A DNA stretch of 64,000 bases. It comes from Devosia ginsengisoli (lineage in GTDB: Bacteria; Pseudomonadota; Alphaproteobacteria; Rhizobiales; Devosiaceae). The first letter of the stretch is position 1. Every line of letters begins with the position of its first letter. This document shows, one piece after another, positions 17,249 through 24,269 of this stretch. The position numbers were made by a program, and so were the translations under genes. The stretch is taken from NCBI RefSeq assembly GCF_007859655.1, contig NZ_CP042304.1, positions 1,798,001-1,862,000 of the forward strand. The letters run 5' to 3'. The notes beneath the pieces are model-generated. The model was not told where the DNA came from. It did not search any database and saw nothing but the letters and a program-made list of their open reading frames with translations.

Positions 17249-17929
17249 CTAAAAAAGGGTCGGGTGATCCGCCAACGCATCATCGTCAGCAGGTTGGCTT
17301 TCTATAAATTCCGACCATTCTTCTAGACGGTCAATTATATGGGAACTCGTTGGCATGAACTCTTCCTTAGACCTCATCCGATGTTCAAATTTTCGTCGGG
17401 CGTAATGGGTTATTCGAAAAGAAAAATCATCGTGTTCCCCGGATGGGAACTCTCTCTCTTCACGAGTCCGCCACTCCGACGGTAGAAAAGTATAATCAAA
17501 TTTGGCATCGCCATTCATATGTCCAGTATATACGTCAGTAAGCCAAAATTGATTTATATATTTTTGAAACTCTCCAAAAATGACCTCGCCACCAATTATA
17601 AAAAATTCCGGCTGAAGCGTAAATATAGAATGGACATCCGCTAGAAGAAGCGCTGTTTCTGGATCTTTTGCCCACTTAACATTCGCGCAATCATCAAAAA
17701 TCTGTCGCGACAAAACAATATTAAGTCGATTTGGCAGCGGACGACCAAGCGACTCAAACGTGCGGCGCCCCATGATGACTGCGTGCCCCGCAGTCAATTT
17801 CTTGAAATGCTGTAAATCCGTGCGAAGGTGCCATGGAAGCGTATTGTCCACGCCGATAATGTGGTCTGGATGGCTCCGTGCAACGATGGACGTCGCTGAG
17901 GGCATCTTCACGCGAGGTGGAGTGGGCAT
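17249..17929 (-). CDS. folA: Dihydrofolate reductase, AT-rich and probably acquired
   Basis: Reduces dihydrofolate with NADPH for thymidylate and one-carbon metabolism. The core has IIGVDNTLPWHLRTDLQHFKK (active-site Asp in RTDLQ), AVIMGRRTFESLGRPLPNR, FFIIGGEVIFGEF and WLTDVYTG, so catalysis should be intact. It is odd in two ways. Base composition (TATATATTTTT, AAAAAATTCC) is visibly more AT-rich than every neighbour. It also carries an extra C-terminal tail of about 45 acidic residues after the normal domain end. Start is uncertain: ATG 17929, ATG 17905 or TTG 17935. It stands where Hyphomicrobiales keep folA (thyA side, next to hflK), so a foreign copy may have replaced the native one. 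Confidence 0.88.
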   Translation of the reverse strand: MPTPPRVKMPSATSIVARSHPDHIIGVDNTLPWHLRTDLQHFKKLTAGHAVIMGRRTFESLGRPLPNRLNIVLSRQIFDDCANVKWAKDPETALLLADVHSIFTLQPEFFIIGGEVIFGEFQKYINQFWLTDVYTGHMNGDAKFDYTFLPSEWRTREEREFPSGEHDDFSFRITHYARRKFEHRMRSKEEFMPTSSHIIDRLEEWSEFIESQPADDDALADHPTLF

Positions 17930-18010
17930 GGACAACCTAGCAGATGGGCAAGACTGAAGTTCGCCGGTTCATCGCAGACCCGGCCTTGGGTCACAAGACA
18001 CAATAACCGG

Positions 18011-18496
18011 TTAATTCGAACCGAGGAGTAGTAGCGCGTCACCATCGACCCGCACCTTGGTCCACTCGTCCTGCATCACCCCGCCCTGCGCCTTGTAGAA
18101 TTCGATGCTGGGCTCGTTCCAGTCGAGCACCCACCATTCGAACCGTCCCAGCCCTTCGGCCACGCAGCGCCGCGCCAGATTGACCAGCAACGCCTTGCCG
18201 ATCCCCTTGCCGCGCATGGACGGATCGACGAACAAATCCTCCAGCCAGATGCCATGCCGGCCCTGGAAGGTGGAATAGGTATAGAACCACAGCGTGAAGC
18301 CGACCGGCTTGCCCTCCCATTCCGCGATCTCGCAGAACACCTTGGGCGCGGACCCGAACAGGTCGCGCAGGATATCGGCCTCGGTCGCCTTGGCCTCATG
18401 GCTCAGCTTCTCGTAGGCCGCTAGCGCTTCGATGAAATGCACGATCAGCGCGGCGTCTGCGGGGGTGGCGGAGCGGATGGTGAGGGAAGTGTTCAA
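18011..18496 (-). CDS. GNAT family N-acetyltransferase
   Basis: A 161-residue acetyl-CoA-dependent transferase. The acetyl-CoA loop is RGKGIGKALL (about residues 95-104) after the strand block GIWLEDLFVDP, and the late FEWWVLDWNEPSIEFYKAQGG is typical of the spermidine/diamine acetyltransferase-like branch. The substrate is not proven. It is followed at the folA side by a short gap and preceded by a palindromic repeat. Confidence 0.9.
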   Translation of the reverse strand: MNTSLTIRSATPADAALIVHFIEALAAYEKLSHEAKATEADILRDLFGSAPKVFCEIAEWEGKPVGFTLWFYTYSTFQGRHGIWLEDLFVDPSMRGKGIGKALLVNLARRCVAEGLGRFEWWVLDWNEPSIEFYKAQGGVMQDEWTKVRVDGDALLLLGSN

Positions 18497-18524
18497 CTGT
18501 TGTTCGATCTTCTCATTTTCACGG

Positions 18525-18610
18525 CGTCATTCCCGCGCAGGCGGGAATCCACTCTTCATTCCTTGCGGCGCCAACAGAAAGAATGGATTCCCGTCTTCGC
18601 GGGAATGACG
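18525..18610. repeat. Palindromic intergenic repeat, family A, copy 1
   Basis: CGTCATTCCCGCGCAGGCGG begins the element and its inverted form ending in GGGAATGACG closes it at 18610. The inner arms carry GGAATCCA and TGGATTCC. The same element recurs at 43789-43860, and half of it at 42024-42048. It lies between the GNAT gene and the DUF4424 gene. Confidence 0.85.
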
Positions 18611-18621
18611 TCGCGTTTTAG

Positions 18622-19629
18622 CTAATTACTTGTCGGCTGCCGCTCGAGGATCAGGATATTCAGCTCCTCCTGCGGCCAGAAATCCTCCTTGACCATCTCG
18701 AACGTGGTTGGGCCGATCTTCTTGACGCCTTCGCCGCAGAACGAGACGAGATTGTCGGGACTGCCCTTGTCCACCACGAGGCGGAACTTGCCGATGGCGC
18801 CCCCGCTCCAATTGCCGCCGGTGGTCAGGATGTAGGAAATCCAGCTCTCGAAGAAGGGCGCCGACCACGGCTCGTCGGGGTTGGCCAGCGTCTTGCGGAC
18901 GGCTGCCAGGAAACTCTCGTCGGTGCAGTATCTGGTCCTGTATTCGGCCGCCGGATCGTAGCCTTCATAGGGCTCGCCGAGGAAGCTGACGCCGACAGTG
19001 CCGCCGACGCTGGGCTTGTAGCGATGCTCGACCGTCACGGTCTCGCCCGCCGGAAACAGCCCTTCCCAGGTATAGGTCGCCTTGTAGGTCCAGGCTGGCC
19101 AGTAGTGCTTTTCCCAGCCTTCGCCGGCGTCATATTCATCGGGCGCGACCAGGCCCAGATGCAGCAGACGCGCGGTTGTCTCGTCATCCAGCGCATCGGT
19201 CGCATCGCTGGCCTGGCTGGTGATCGGCACCAGCGGCAGGCCGAGCTGCTTGATCATCTTGGTGCGATCGACGCCGAAGGCATAGGCATATTCGTGCAGT
19301 TCCGTCTCGACATGCTTGCCGTCGAGCGTCGTCTCGAACTGGAAAAGGTTGTCGTCCGGCCCCACCGGAAAAGCCACCGGCGACCAGAAATCGGGCACGA
19401 TATCGGGCATCGGGAAGGCGACGAGAATATTCTGGTCGGCGTCGCCATCATTGCGGAACTGGTAGACGACGCGGATTTCATCCTTCGAGATGAACAGCTC
19501 CTCGCTCTCCATCACGATATCCTGGTTGGTGATGAATTCGAGCCCGCCAGTGGTCAGCACCGCCGACGTGTCATTGGCCAGTGCTGGACCGGCAGCCAGC
19601 AATGCACCGCAAAGCAGCAGAAACCTCAT
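18622..19629 (-). CDS. DUF4424 family secreted protein
   Basis: A 335-residue exported protein: ATG 19629 follows GGGAGGAT and gives a clean signal peptide (MRFLLLCGALLAAGPALA). The mature part, LTTGGLEFITNQDIVMESEELFIS and IRVVYQFRNDGDADQNILVAFPMPDI, is the DUF4424 signature. The fold appears to be all beta with two cysteines near the C-terminus. Function is unknown; it is found in many Hyphomicrobiales. An open frame runs further upstream through the neighbouring gene but has no sequence support. Confidence 0.85.
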   Translation of the reverse strand: MRFLLLCGALLAAGPALANDTSAVLTTGGLEFITNQDIVMESEELFISKDEIRVVYQFRNDGDADQNILVAFPMPDIVPDFWSPVAFPVGPDDNLFQFETTLDGKHVETELHEYAYAFGVDRTKMIKQLGLPLVPITSQASDATDALDDETTARLLHLGLVAPDEYDAGEGWEKHYWPAWTYKATYTWEGLFPAGETVTVEHRYKPSVGGTVGVSFLGEPYEGYDPAAEYRTRYCTDESFLAAVRKTLANPDEPWSAPFFESWISYILTTGGNWSGGAIGKFRLVVDKGSPDNLVSFCGEGVKKIGPTTFEMVKEDFWPQEELNILILERQPTSN

Positions 19630-19669
19630 CCTATCCTCCCGATATACGCGCCATTTGCTTAGCACGGCC

Positions 19670-19990
19670 TCAGCCGCTGCGTCCCAGATACTGAAACCAC
19701 TTGCGCTCCAGCGCCGCATCGAGGTCGATGCCGTTCTTGTGGGCAAACAGCAGCAGCGTGGCCAGCACGTCCGCAGCCTCGTCCTCCAGCGCCTGGCGGA
19801 TGGCCGGCGCATCGGCACCCTTCATCCGCCCACGTCCGGTGGTCTTGAGATATTCGGCCGTGAGTTCGCCGATCTCTTCCTGCAGTTTGAGCAGATACCA
19901 GTCGTTGTCGCGCGCTATGGCATTGCGGGACGCATAAGTGTTCGAGACCTCGACCACCAATGGCATCAGCTCGGCCAGCCTGCGGCTCAA
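19670..19990 (-). CDS. MazG-like nucleotide pyrophosphohydrolase
   Basis: A 106-residue all-alpha NTP pyrophosphatase-like protein. The metal-binding motif EExxE appears as [12 protein letters not shown] (about residues 36-47), with the second acidic block [14 protein letters not shown] (about 67-80), as in MazG/dUTPase-like enzymes. It starts inside the thyA stop (overlap 19987-19990) and is thus co-translated with thymidylate synthase. That suggests a house-cleaning role on (d)NTPs, perhaps dUTP or dCTP derivatives; the substrate is inferred. Confidence 0.82.
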   Translation of the reverse strand: MSRRLAELMPLVVEVSNTYASRNAIARDNDWYLLKLQEEIGELTAEYLKTTGRGRMKGADAPAIRQALEDEAADVLATLLLFAHKNGIDLDAALERKWFQYLGRSG

Positions 19991-20781
19991 ACCGAAACCT
20001 CGGCCTTGATATGCGGATGCGGATCGTAGCCTTCGAAGGCAAAATCCTCGAACACGAAATCTTCCAGCCGCGTCACATCAGGATTGATCTTCAACACCGG
20101 CAGCGCCCGCGGCTCGCGCGTCAGTTGCAGCCGCGCCTGCTCGAAGTGGTTCGAATAGAGATGCACGTCGCCAAAGGTGTGGACGAAGTCGCCCACGCCC
20201 AGCCCCGTCACCTGCGCCACCATATGAGTCAGCAGCGCATAAGAGGCGATGTTGAACGGCACGCCGAGGAACGTATCGGCCGAACGCTGATAGAGCTGGC
20301 AGCTCAGCTTGCCATTGGCGACATAGAACTGGAACAGGCAGTGGCAGGGCGGCAGCGCCATCTCGTCCACCTCGGCCGGATTCCAGGCCGAAACGATATG
20401 CCGGCGCGAATCCGGCTTGGTGCGGATGGATTCGATGACCTGGGCGATCTGGTCGATCTTGCGCCCATCCGGCGCCGGCCAGCTGCGCCACTGCGAACCA
20501 TAGACCGGCCCGAGATCGCCATTCTCGTCGGCCCACTCATCCCAGATCTTGACGCCGCGCTCCTGCAGCCAGCGAACATTGGTCTCGCCACGAATGAACC
20601 ACAGCAGCTCGTATATGATGGATTTGAGATGCAGCTTCTTGGTGGTCAGCAGCGGAAAGCCCGCATTGAGGTCGAACCGCATCTGATAGCCGAACAGCGA
20701 CCGCGTGCCGGTGCCAGTCCGGTCGGCCTTGTCGGTGCCGTGTTCGAGAATGTCGGAGAGGAGTTTGAGATAGGGCTGCAT
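19987..20781 (-). CDS. thyA: Thymidylate synthase ThyA
   Basis: Converts dUMP to dTMP using methylene-tetrahydrofolate. Its 264 residues match the E. coli length, and the catalytic cysteine is at residue 146 in [32 protein letters not shown], the [20 protein letters not shown] block and HLYSNHFEQ are conserved binding segments. Dihydrofolate produced here is recycled by the reductase 2 kb downstream. The start is divergent from the small Fic-linked gene, with 56 bases between them. Confidence 0.97.
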   Translation of the reverse strand: MQPYLKLLSDILEHGTDKADRTGTGTRSLFGYQMRFDLNAGFPLLTTKKLHLKSIIYELLWFIRGETNVRWLQERGVKIWDEWADENGDLGPVYGSQWRSWPAPDGRKIDQIAQVIESIRTKPDSRRHIVSAWNPAEVDEMALPPCHCLFQFYVANGKLSCQLYQRSADTFLGVPFNIASYALLTHMVAQVTGLGVGDFVHTFGDVHLYSNHFEQARLQLTREPRALPVLKINPDVTRLEDFVFEDFAFEGYDPHPHIKAEVSV

Positions 20782-20803
20782 GATGAAAGCTTAGACGATT
20801 CTC

Positions 20804-20831
20804 TTGGTTATCGGCTCGGCTATGGTACAAT
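20804..20831 (+). promoter_or_regulatory. Promoter of the Fic module, leaderless geometry
   Basis: TTGGTT (20804-20809), a 16-base spacer and TACAAT (20826-20831) form a sigma-70-like promoter. Only six bases separate the -10 element from the ATG at 20838. The likely transcription start is therefore at or next to the initiation codon. The layout matches that of the toxin-antitoxin promoter at 1249-1276. Confidence 0.55.
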
Positions 20832-20837
20832 CTCCAC

Positions 20838-21029
20838 ATGACGAAGATCATCCTGCAACACGGCCAAACGAGCCAATTCGTCCTGGGCCGCAAGGCCGCT
20901 GAAAAGATCAGCGCTGTAGAAGGTATCGTTCGCTCTCCAAGAACCGGGCAACTAATCCATGCAGCCGATGAACGCGGCGAAACGGGCGATGCGCGACGTG
21001 CGCGCATCAGGGCGGAGTTCAGGAAGTAG
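20838..21029 (+). CDS. Small protein linked to fic, putative antitoxin
   Basis: A 63-residue protein: a first half with LGRKAAEKISAVEGI, then a linker and a strongly basic C-terminus (RRARIRAEFRK). It ends at 21029, and the fic frame begins at the very next base behind the AGGAAG ribosome binding site located in its last codons. This layout is that of a Fic toxin with its small antitoxin. The VbhA-type inhibitory motif [S/T]xxxE[G/N] is not matched exactly (SAVEG is one residue short), so inhibition is a guess from position. Confidence 0.6.
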   Translation: MTKIILQHGQTSQFVLGRKAAEKISAVEGIVRSPRTGQLIHAADERGETGDARRARIRAEFRK

Positions 21030-21607
21030 TTGGTATATGCCGGCGAACCAGATCCGCTGTGTTACGCTGGCACGACCGTACTGAAAACCGCGCAGGCCTG
21101 ACCGATCAAGACGAACTCAATGAGTTCGAGTTCGCCATGTATTTATCTCGTGCGGAAGAACCGCTCCCAACCGGCGATCTCGGCTACGAACATTATCGCC
21201 GGATTCATCACCATCTCTTTCAGGATGTATACGATTGGGCCGGGCAACGGCGAAGCGTTCGGATCGGCAAGGGAGGAAACTGGTTCTGCTACCCTGAGCA
21301 TCTGTCTCGGGAAATGCATCGGGCGTTTTCCCTGGTTGACCCGGTCCTGACATCGGCAACGGCGCAGAACTTCGCAGAACGCGCGGCTATCCTGCTCGCG
21401 GGGATCAACGCAGGACATCCCTTCCGCGAAGGCAATGGTCGCACGCAGCTTGCCTATCTTGCACTCCTCGCGGCAACCATCGGATACGGTTTCAACCAGG
21501 ACATGCTTGATCCAGATCGCGTAATATCCGCGATGATTGCCAGCTTTTCCGGCGAGTTGTTGCCACTGACGCAGCTCATTTCCGACTTGATACGCAACCC
21601 TGGTTGA
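21030..21607 (+). CDS. Fic family protein (AMP-transferase type), apparent frameshift near the start
   Basis: Fic/Doc-fold enzyme. The active-site loop HPFREGNGRTQ lies in AGINAGHPFREGNGRTQLAYL and is complete apart from Gln in place of the second Arg. The family segment HHLFQDVYDWAGQRRSVRIGKGG is present, as is the N-terminal PLPTGDLGYEHYRRIHH. The natural start appears to be TTG 21030 (reading VYAGEPDPLCYAGTTVLK). That frame stops after 21099 unless one A is added to the A4 run at 21084-21087, after which NRAGLTDQDELNEFEF follows. The span is 3n+2, consistent with one missing base. As written, only an N-terminally shortened protein from GTG 21059 could be made. Confidence 0.8.
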
Positions 21608-21723
21608 GGGCTAGGAATTGCACAGTCGAGAGCATCGACTCCGGTAAAAGAATACCTCATCTCCTCCCGACACCCGCTGTCAGGGTGTCCGGTCTACCTT
21701 AAGCCGCACCAAGGAGAACGATC

Positions 21724-22122
21724 ATGCCCATTGAACACATCAATCCCGATGGAATGTATAAAAGCCCGGTTTTCTCGCAGGGCATCATCCTGCCGGCCAA
21801 TGCGAGGCTACTGTTGATCGGCGGCCAGAACGGGGTCAACGAGAAGGGCGAGATCGTCGGCAAGGGCGATGTGGTGGCCCAGACCAGGCAGGCCCTGGAC
21901 AATCTGCAAATGGTGCTGTCCGCCGCCGGCGGGCGCCTGGAAGACCTGGTCAAGACGACCATCATCATGCAGCAGGATATCGACCTCGGCGCCGCCTTCG
22001 GCGTGTGGATGGGCGTTTGGGGCCAGCGGCCCAATCCACCCACCGTGACGGGCTTTCGGGTCCCCGGCCTCGCCAATCCCGATTTCCTCATCGAGATCGA
22101 AGCGCAGGCCATTTTGCCATGA
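21724..22122 (+). CDS. RidA/YjgF family protein
   Basis: A 132-residue protein of the RidA group, whose best-known members hydrolyse reactive enamine/imine intermediates from pyridoxal-phosphate enzymes. It has the core pattern LLLIGGQNGVNEKGEIVGKGDVVAQTRQAL, LEDLVKTTIIMQQDID and a closing FLIEIEAQAIL. The conserved Arg of the RidA active site (usually in the final RVEVEAIA-like block) is not in its usual place, so a role as a true deaminase is uncertain. ATG 21724 follows AAGGAGAA. It overlaps the next gene by ATGA. Confidence 0.85.
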   Translation: MPIEHINPDGMYKSPVFSQGIILPANARLLLIGGQNGVNEKGEIVGKGDVVAQTRQALDNLQMVLSAAGGRLEDLVKTTIIMQQDIDLGAAFGVWMGVWGQRPNPPTVTGFRVPGLANPDFLIEIEAQAILP

Positions 22123-22361
22123 GCCCGGTGCTACGGCCGCTGCGCAAGCGCGAGGAAATGCCTGATTTCGTGCGCGCGGCACTCGCAGAGCGCGGTCTGC
22201 GCGAGGCCTATGACGCCCGCCCACCCTATCAGCGCAACGACTATCTGCTCTGGATCAACAAGGTGAAGCGCGACGACACCAAGCAGAAGCACCTGGCCCA
22301 GATGCTCGATGAATTGGAGGCCGGCGGCGTCTATATGGGCATGAAATGGAACGGGAGCTGA
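22119..22361 (+). CDS. YdeI/OmpD-associated family protein
   Basis: An 80-residue protein that keeps only the C-terminal module of the YdeI/OmdA family (bacteriocin-protection domain). The sequence PYQRNDYLLWINKVKRDDTKQKH followed by LAQMLDELEAGGVYMGM is the diagnostic part. Start and stop of the upstream RidA gene overlap (ATGA at 22119-22122), so the two are coupled. Function unknown. Confidence 0.82.
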   Translation: MSPVLRPLRKREEMPDFVRAALAERGLREAYDARPPYQRNDYLLWINKVKRDDTKQKHLAQMLDELEAGGVYMGMKWNGS

Positions 22362-22364
22362 CGC

Positions 22365-22897
22365 TCAGCACCAGCTCTCCTTGTAGCCCCGCCAGTGATG
22401 CGCGAGCCCTTCGGCCACCAGCGTATCGCCGATCGAATGACCGCCCCGCACCACCACGCGCAGCTTGCGGCCATAGACATCTTCATCGCGGTCGGCGGGT
22501 TGCAATTCGAATGAGCCGGCGCTGAGCAATTCGCGCAGCCGCGTGGTCGCGCGTCTGCCGAGCGCCGCTTCGGCGCCGCAAGCCGGCGAGCTGACTTCCG
22601 GCGTATTGATGTCGGCAATTCGTATCTTGACCCCCCGAGCCAGAACGTATCGCCATCCACCACGCAGTCGATACGAACACGGCCGGCGCAAACGGCGAAG
22701 GTTTGCGGCACGGTCGCGACAGTGCTGTGCGCCACCGGTGGGTTGAACAGCCTTGCCAGGTTCTGCTCGGGAAGTGCGCCCAGCAGCGCCCCACCCAATC
22801 CGCCGACCAGCAGAAAAGCCGGAACGAGAATCCAGTTCGACGGCGCGCGCCGCCTGCCCGGTCTCGTCACCAGCCGTAGTGATGTTCTTGATGCCAT
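22365..22897 (-). pseudogene. Membrane-anchored thermonuclease-like protein, broken by a one-base frameshift
   Basis: Staphylococcal-nuclease family. The N-terminal part (ATG 22897 after GGGAGGGG) reads a basic tail, a membrane segment (NWILVPAFLLVGGLGGALLG) and RIDCVVDGDTFWLGG. The rest, GVKIRIADINTPEVSSPACG with ALGRRATTRLRELL and DEDVYGRKLRVV, is in another frame. The two join cleanly if the G6 run (plus-strand C6 at 22631-22636) had one more base, and the span is 3n+2 as expected. All family key residues (Arg of KIRI, Glu of TPEV, Arg of GRKL) are present across the two frames. As written no intact nuclease can be made; a consensus error is possible. Confidence 0.75.
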
Positions 22898-22993
22898 AGC
22901 CCCCTCCCACCAAGTGGATGGCAGCATGGCCGGCAAGCGTTAAGTCGGGTTCAACACGCAGGGGACAATACGGGCTCGCCGCGCGCGCGTGAT

Positions 22994-23022
22994 TTGCATC
23001 CCGCCCCGACCGCGCCTATATA
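22994..23022 (+). promoter_or_regulatory. Promoter of the tmRNA gene
   Basis: TTGCAT (22994-22999), a 17-base spacer and TATATA (23017-23022) give a near-ideal sigma-70-type promoter. Transcription should start near 23029, just upstream of the acceptor part of ssrA. Confidence 0.8.
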
Positions 23023-23028
23023 GAACCT

Positions 23029-23345
23029 GCTCGCAAGAGCTATGGCGATAAACGGTCATCGTAATAAACCTTTCGGACCCGGGGGCAGTACCCGGCGCCT
23101 CCACCATCTACCCCTCGGGGGCCAATGGGGGCGAAACAGGATCGACGAGGGCGTAAAAGGTGTGCTTTTGCTCGGTGAGGTACCACCGTTATCGGTCCAA
23201 AACTTATAGTTGCTAATGACAACCATAAGGCTCCGGTCGCTCTCGCCGCGTAAGCGGTGCTAGCACTGGGAATTTAAGTCCTCCGCTCCTAGCCGGGCGA
23301 CAGGCGGGGTCCGCAGGCACCTGGCAACAGAAGCCTGCACCTTTT
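23029..23345 (+). ncRNA. ssrA: Permuted two-piece transfer-messenger RNA
   Basis: Rescues stalled ribosomes and tags the unfinished proteins for proteolysis. The gene is circularly permuted, as in alphaproteobacteria. The acceptor piece comes first and ends TTCGGACCCGGGGGCAGTAC, CCGGCGCCTCCACCA (CCA at 23104-23106). After a 20-base linker the coding piece starts at 23127 with GGGGGCGAAACAGGATCGAC. GGGGGCG pairs with CGCCTCC to make the acceptor stem. The tag frame runs from GCT at 23212 to TAA at 23251-23253 and reads ANDNHKAPVALAA. The last part holds pseudoknot-like repeats and the GCAGGC/GCCTGC stem before CCTTTT. Ends are approximate. Confidence 0.93.
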
Positions 23346-23455
23346 CCCGCATTCTTCTGCAAGTTTTCCTGTGCCTTTCTCCTTGAATTCTCGTGGAACG
23401 TGAGGCTGATATGGGCCATCAGGGATTCTATCCCTCGTGACAGGAAAGTGAGCCG

Positions 23456-23950
23456 ATGGCCGAAGACCACATGCGATACGACATTCTCGCCCAGGAAGCC
23501 CTGCGCGGCGTCGTGCGCAAGGTACTGGCCGAGGTCGCCAAGACCGGCCTGCCCGGCGAGCATCACTTCTTCATTTCCTTCGTCACCCGCGCGCCCGGCG
23601 TGCGGCTGAGCGAGAAACTGCTCGGCCAGTACGACAAGGAAATGACCATCGTCATCCAGAACCAGTATTGGGACCTCAAGGTCAACGAGACCGGTTTCGA
23701 GGTCGGCCTCAGCTTCGACGGCATTCCCGAAACGCTGGTGGTCCCCTTCTCGGCGGTCAAGGGGTTCTTCGATCCTTCCGTGCAGTTCGGCCTGCAATTC
23801 GATCCGGCAACCGCGCCGGGCGCTGCTGCGGTCGAAACCGAGGCCGACGCCGAAGTGGAAGCCACCGCCGAAGCCGGTGCTGTCGAAGCGGGCGAGGAAA
23901 AGCCCGGCGAAAAGGTCGTCAGCCTCGACGCCTTCCGCAAGAAGCCCTGA
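23456..23950 (+). CDS. sspB: SspB-like ClpXP adaptor (alpha type)
   Basis: Adaptor that binds the ssrA tag and delivers tagged proteins to the ClpXP protease. The 164 residues open with RYDILAQEALRGVVRKVLAEVAKTGLPGEHHFFISF, continue with PGVRLSEKLLGQY and EMTIVIQNQYWDL, and match the alphaproteobacterial SspB domain (about residues 1-125). An acidic Ala/Glu linker follows, ending in VVSLDAFRKKP, the expected ClpX-docking tail. It is the first gene after ssrA, 110 bases downstream, so the tag and its adaptor are neighbours. Confidence 0.9.
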   Translation: MAEDHMRYDILAQEALRGVVRKVLAEVAKTGLPGEHHFFISFVTRAPGVRLSEKLLGQYDKEMTIVIQNQYWDLKVNETGFEVGLSFDGIPETLVVPFSAVKGFFDPSVQFGLQFDPATAPGAAAVETEADAEVEATAEAGAVEAGEEKPGEKVVSLDAFRKKP

Positions 23951-23951
23951 C

Positions 23952-24176
23952 ATGTCCTTGATGGACAAACGCTCCCTGTCCATATCCGGCCACCGCACGT
24001 CCATCGCATTGGAGCCCGAATTCTGGGCAGCGCTTGATGCGATGGCCGCCGAAAAATCCCAGACCATGGCGAGCCTGATCCGCGATATCGACGAAGTCAG
24101 GCAAACGGCCAACCTCTCCTCGGCCGTAAGGCTGGCCGTGCTGGCCTGGTATCAGGACAAGGCCGCCACCGGTTAG
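23952..24176 (+). CDS. Ribbon-helix-helix protein
   Basis: A 74-residue protein with the RHH_4-type pattern: SLSISGHRTSIALEPEFWAAL as strand and first helix, then MAAEKSQTMASLIRDIDE and SSAVRLAVLAWY. These proteins resemble Arc/MetJ-type DNA-binding dimers, and in Hyphomicrobiales one is often found near sspB. It starts one base after the sspB stop codon, so it is surely co-transcribed. The target is unknown. A palindromic repeat of family B follows its stop. Confidence 0.82.
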   Translation: MSLMDKRSLSISGHRTSIALEPEFWAALDAMAAEKSQTMASLIRDIDEVRQTANLSSAVRLAVLAWYQDKAATG

Positions 24177-24182
24177 CCGAGT

Positions 24183-24267
24183 AGCCCTCATGGTGAGCTT
24201 GTCGAACCACGAGGGCGTGGCACGATAGCTCCACTCGCCCGCCCTCGTGGTTCGAACCATGAGGGCT
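24183..24267. repeat. Palindromic intergenic repeat, family B, copy 1
   Basis: It starts AGCCCTCATGGTGAGCTTGT and ends with the inverse CATGAGGGCT. The second arm is shortened by an internal deletion compared with copy 2 at 35194-35285. Its centre (GTGGCACGATAGCTCCACTC) is the reverse complement of that of copy 2, so the two copies are inserted in opposite orientation. Confidence 0.85.
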
Positions 24268-24269
24268 TT

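Noticed and set aside
20838..21029. Firm assignment of the Fic partner as a VbhA antitoxin
   Set aside because: The inhibitory motif [S/T]xxxE[G/N] is not matched exactly, so only a position-based guess is kept.
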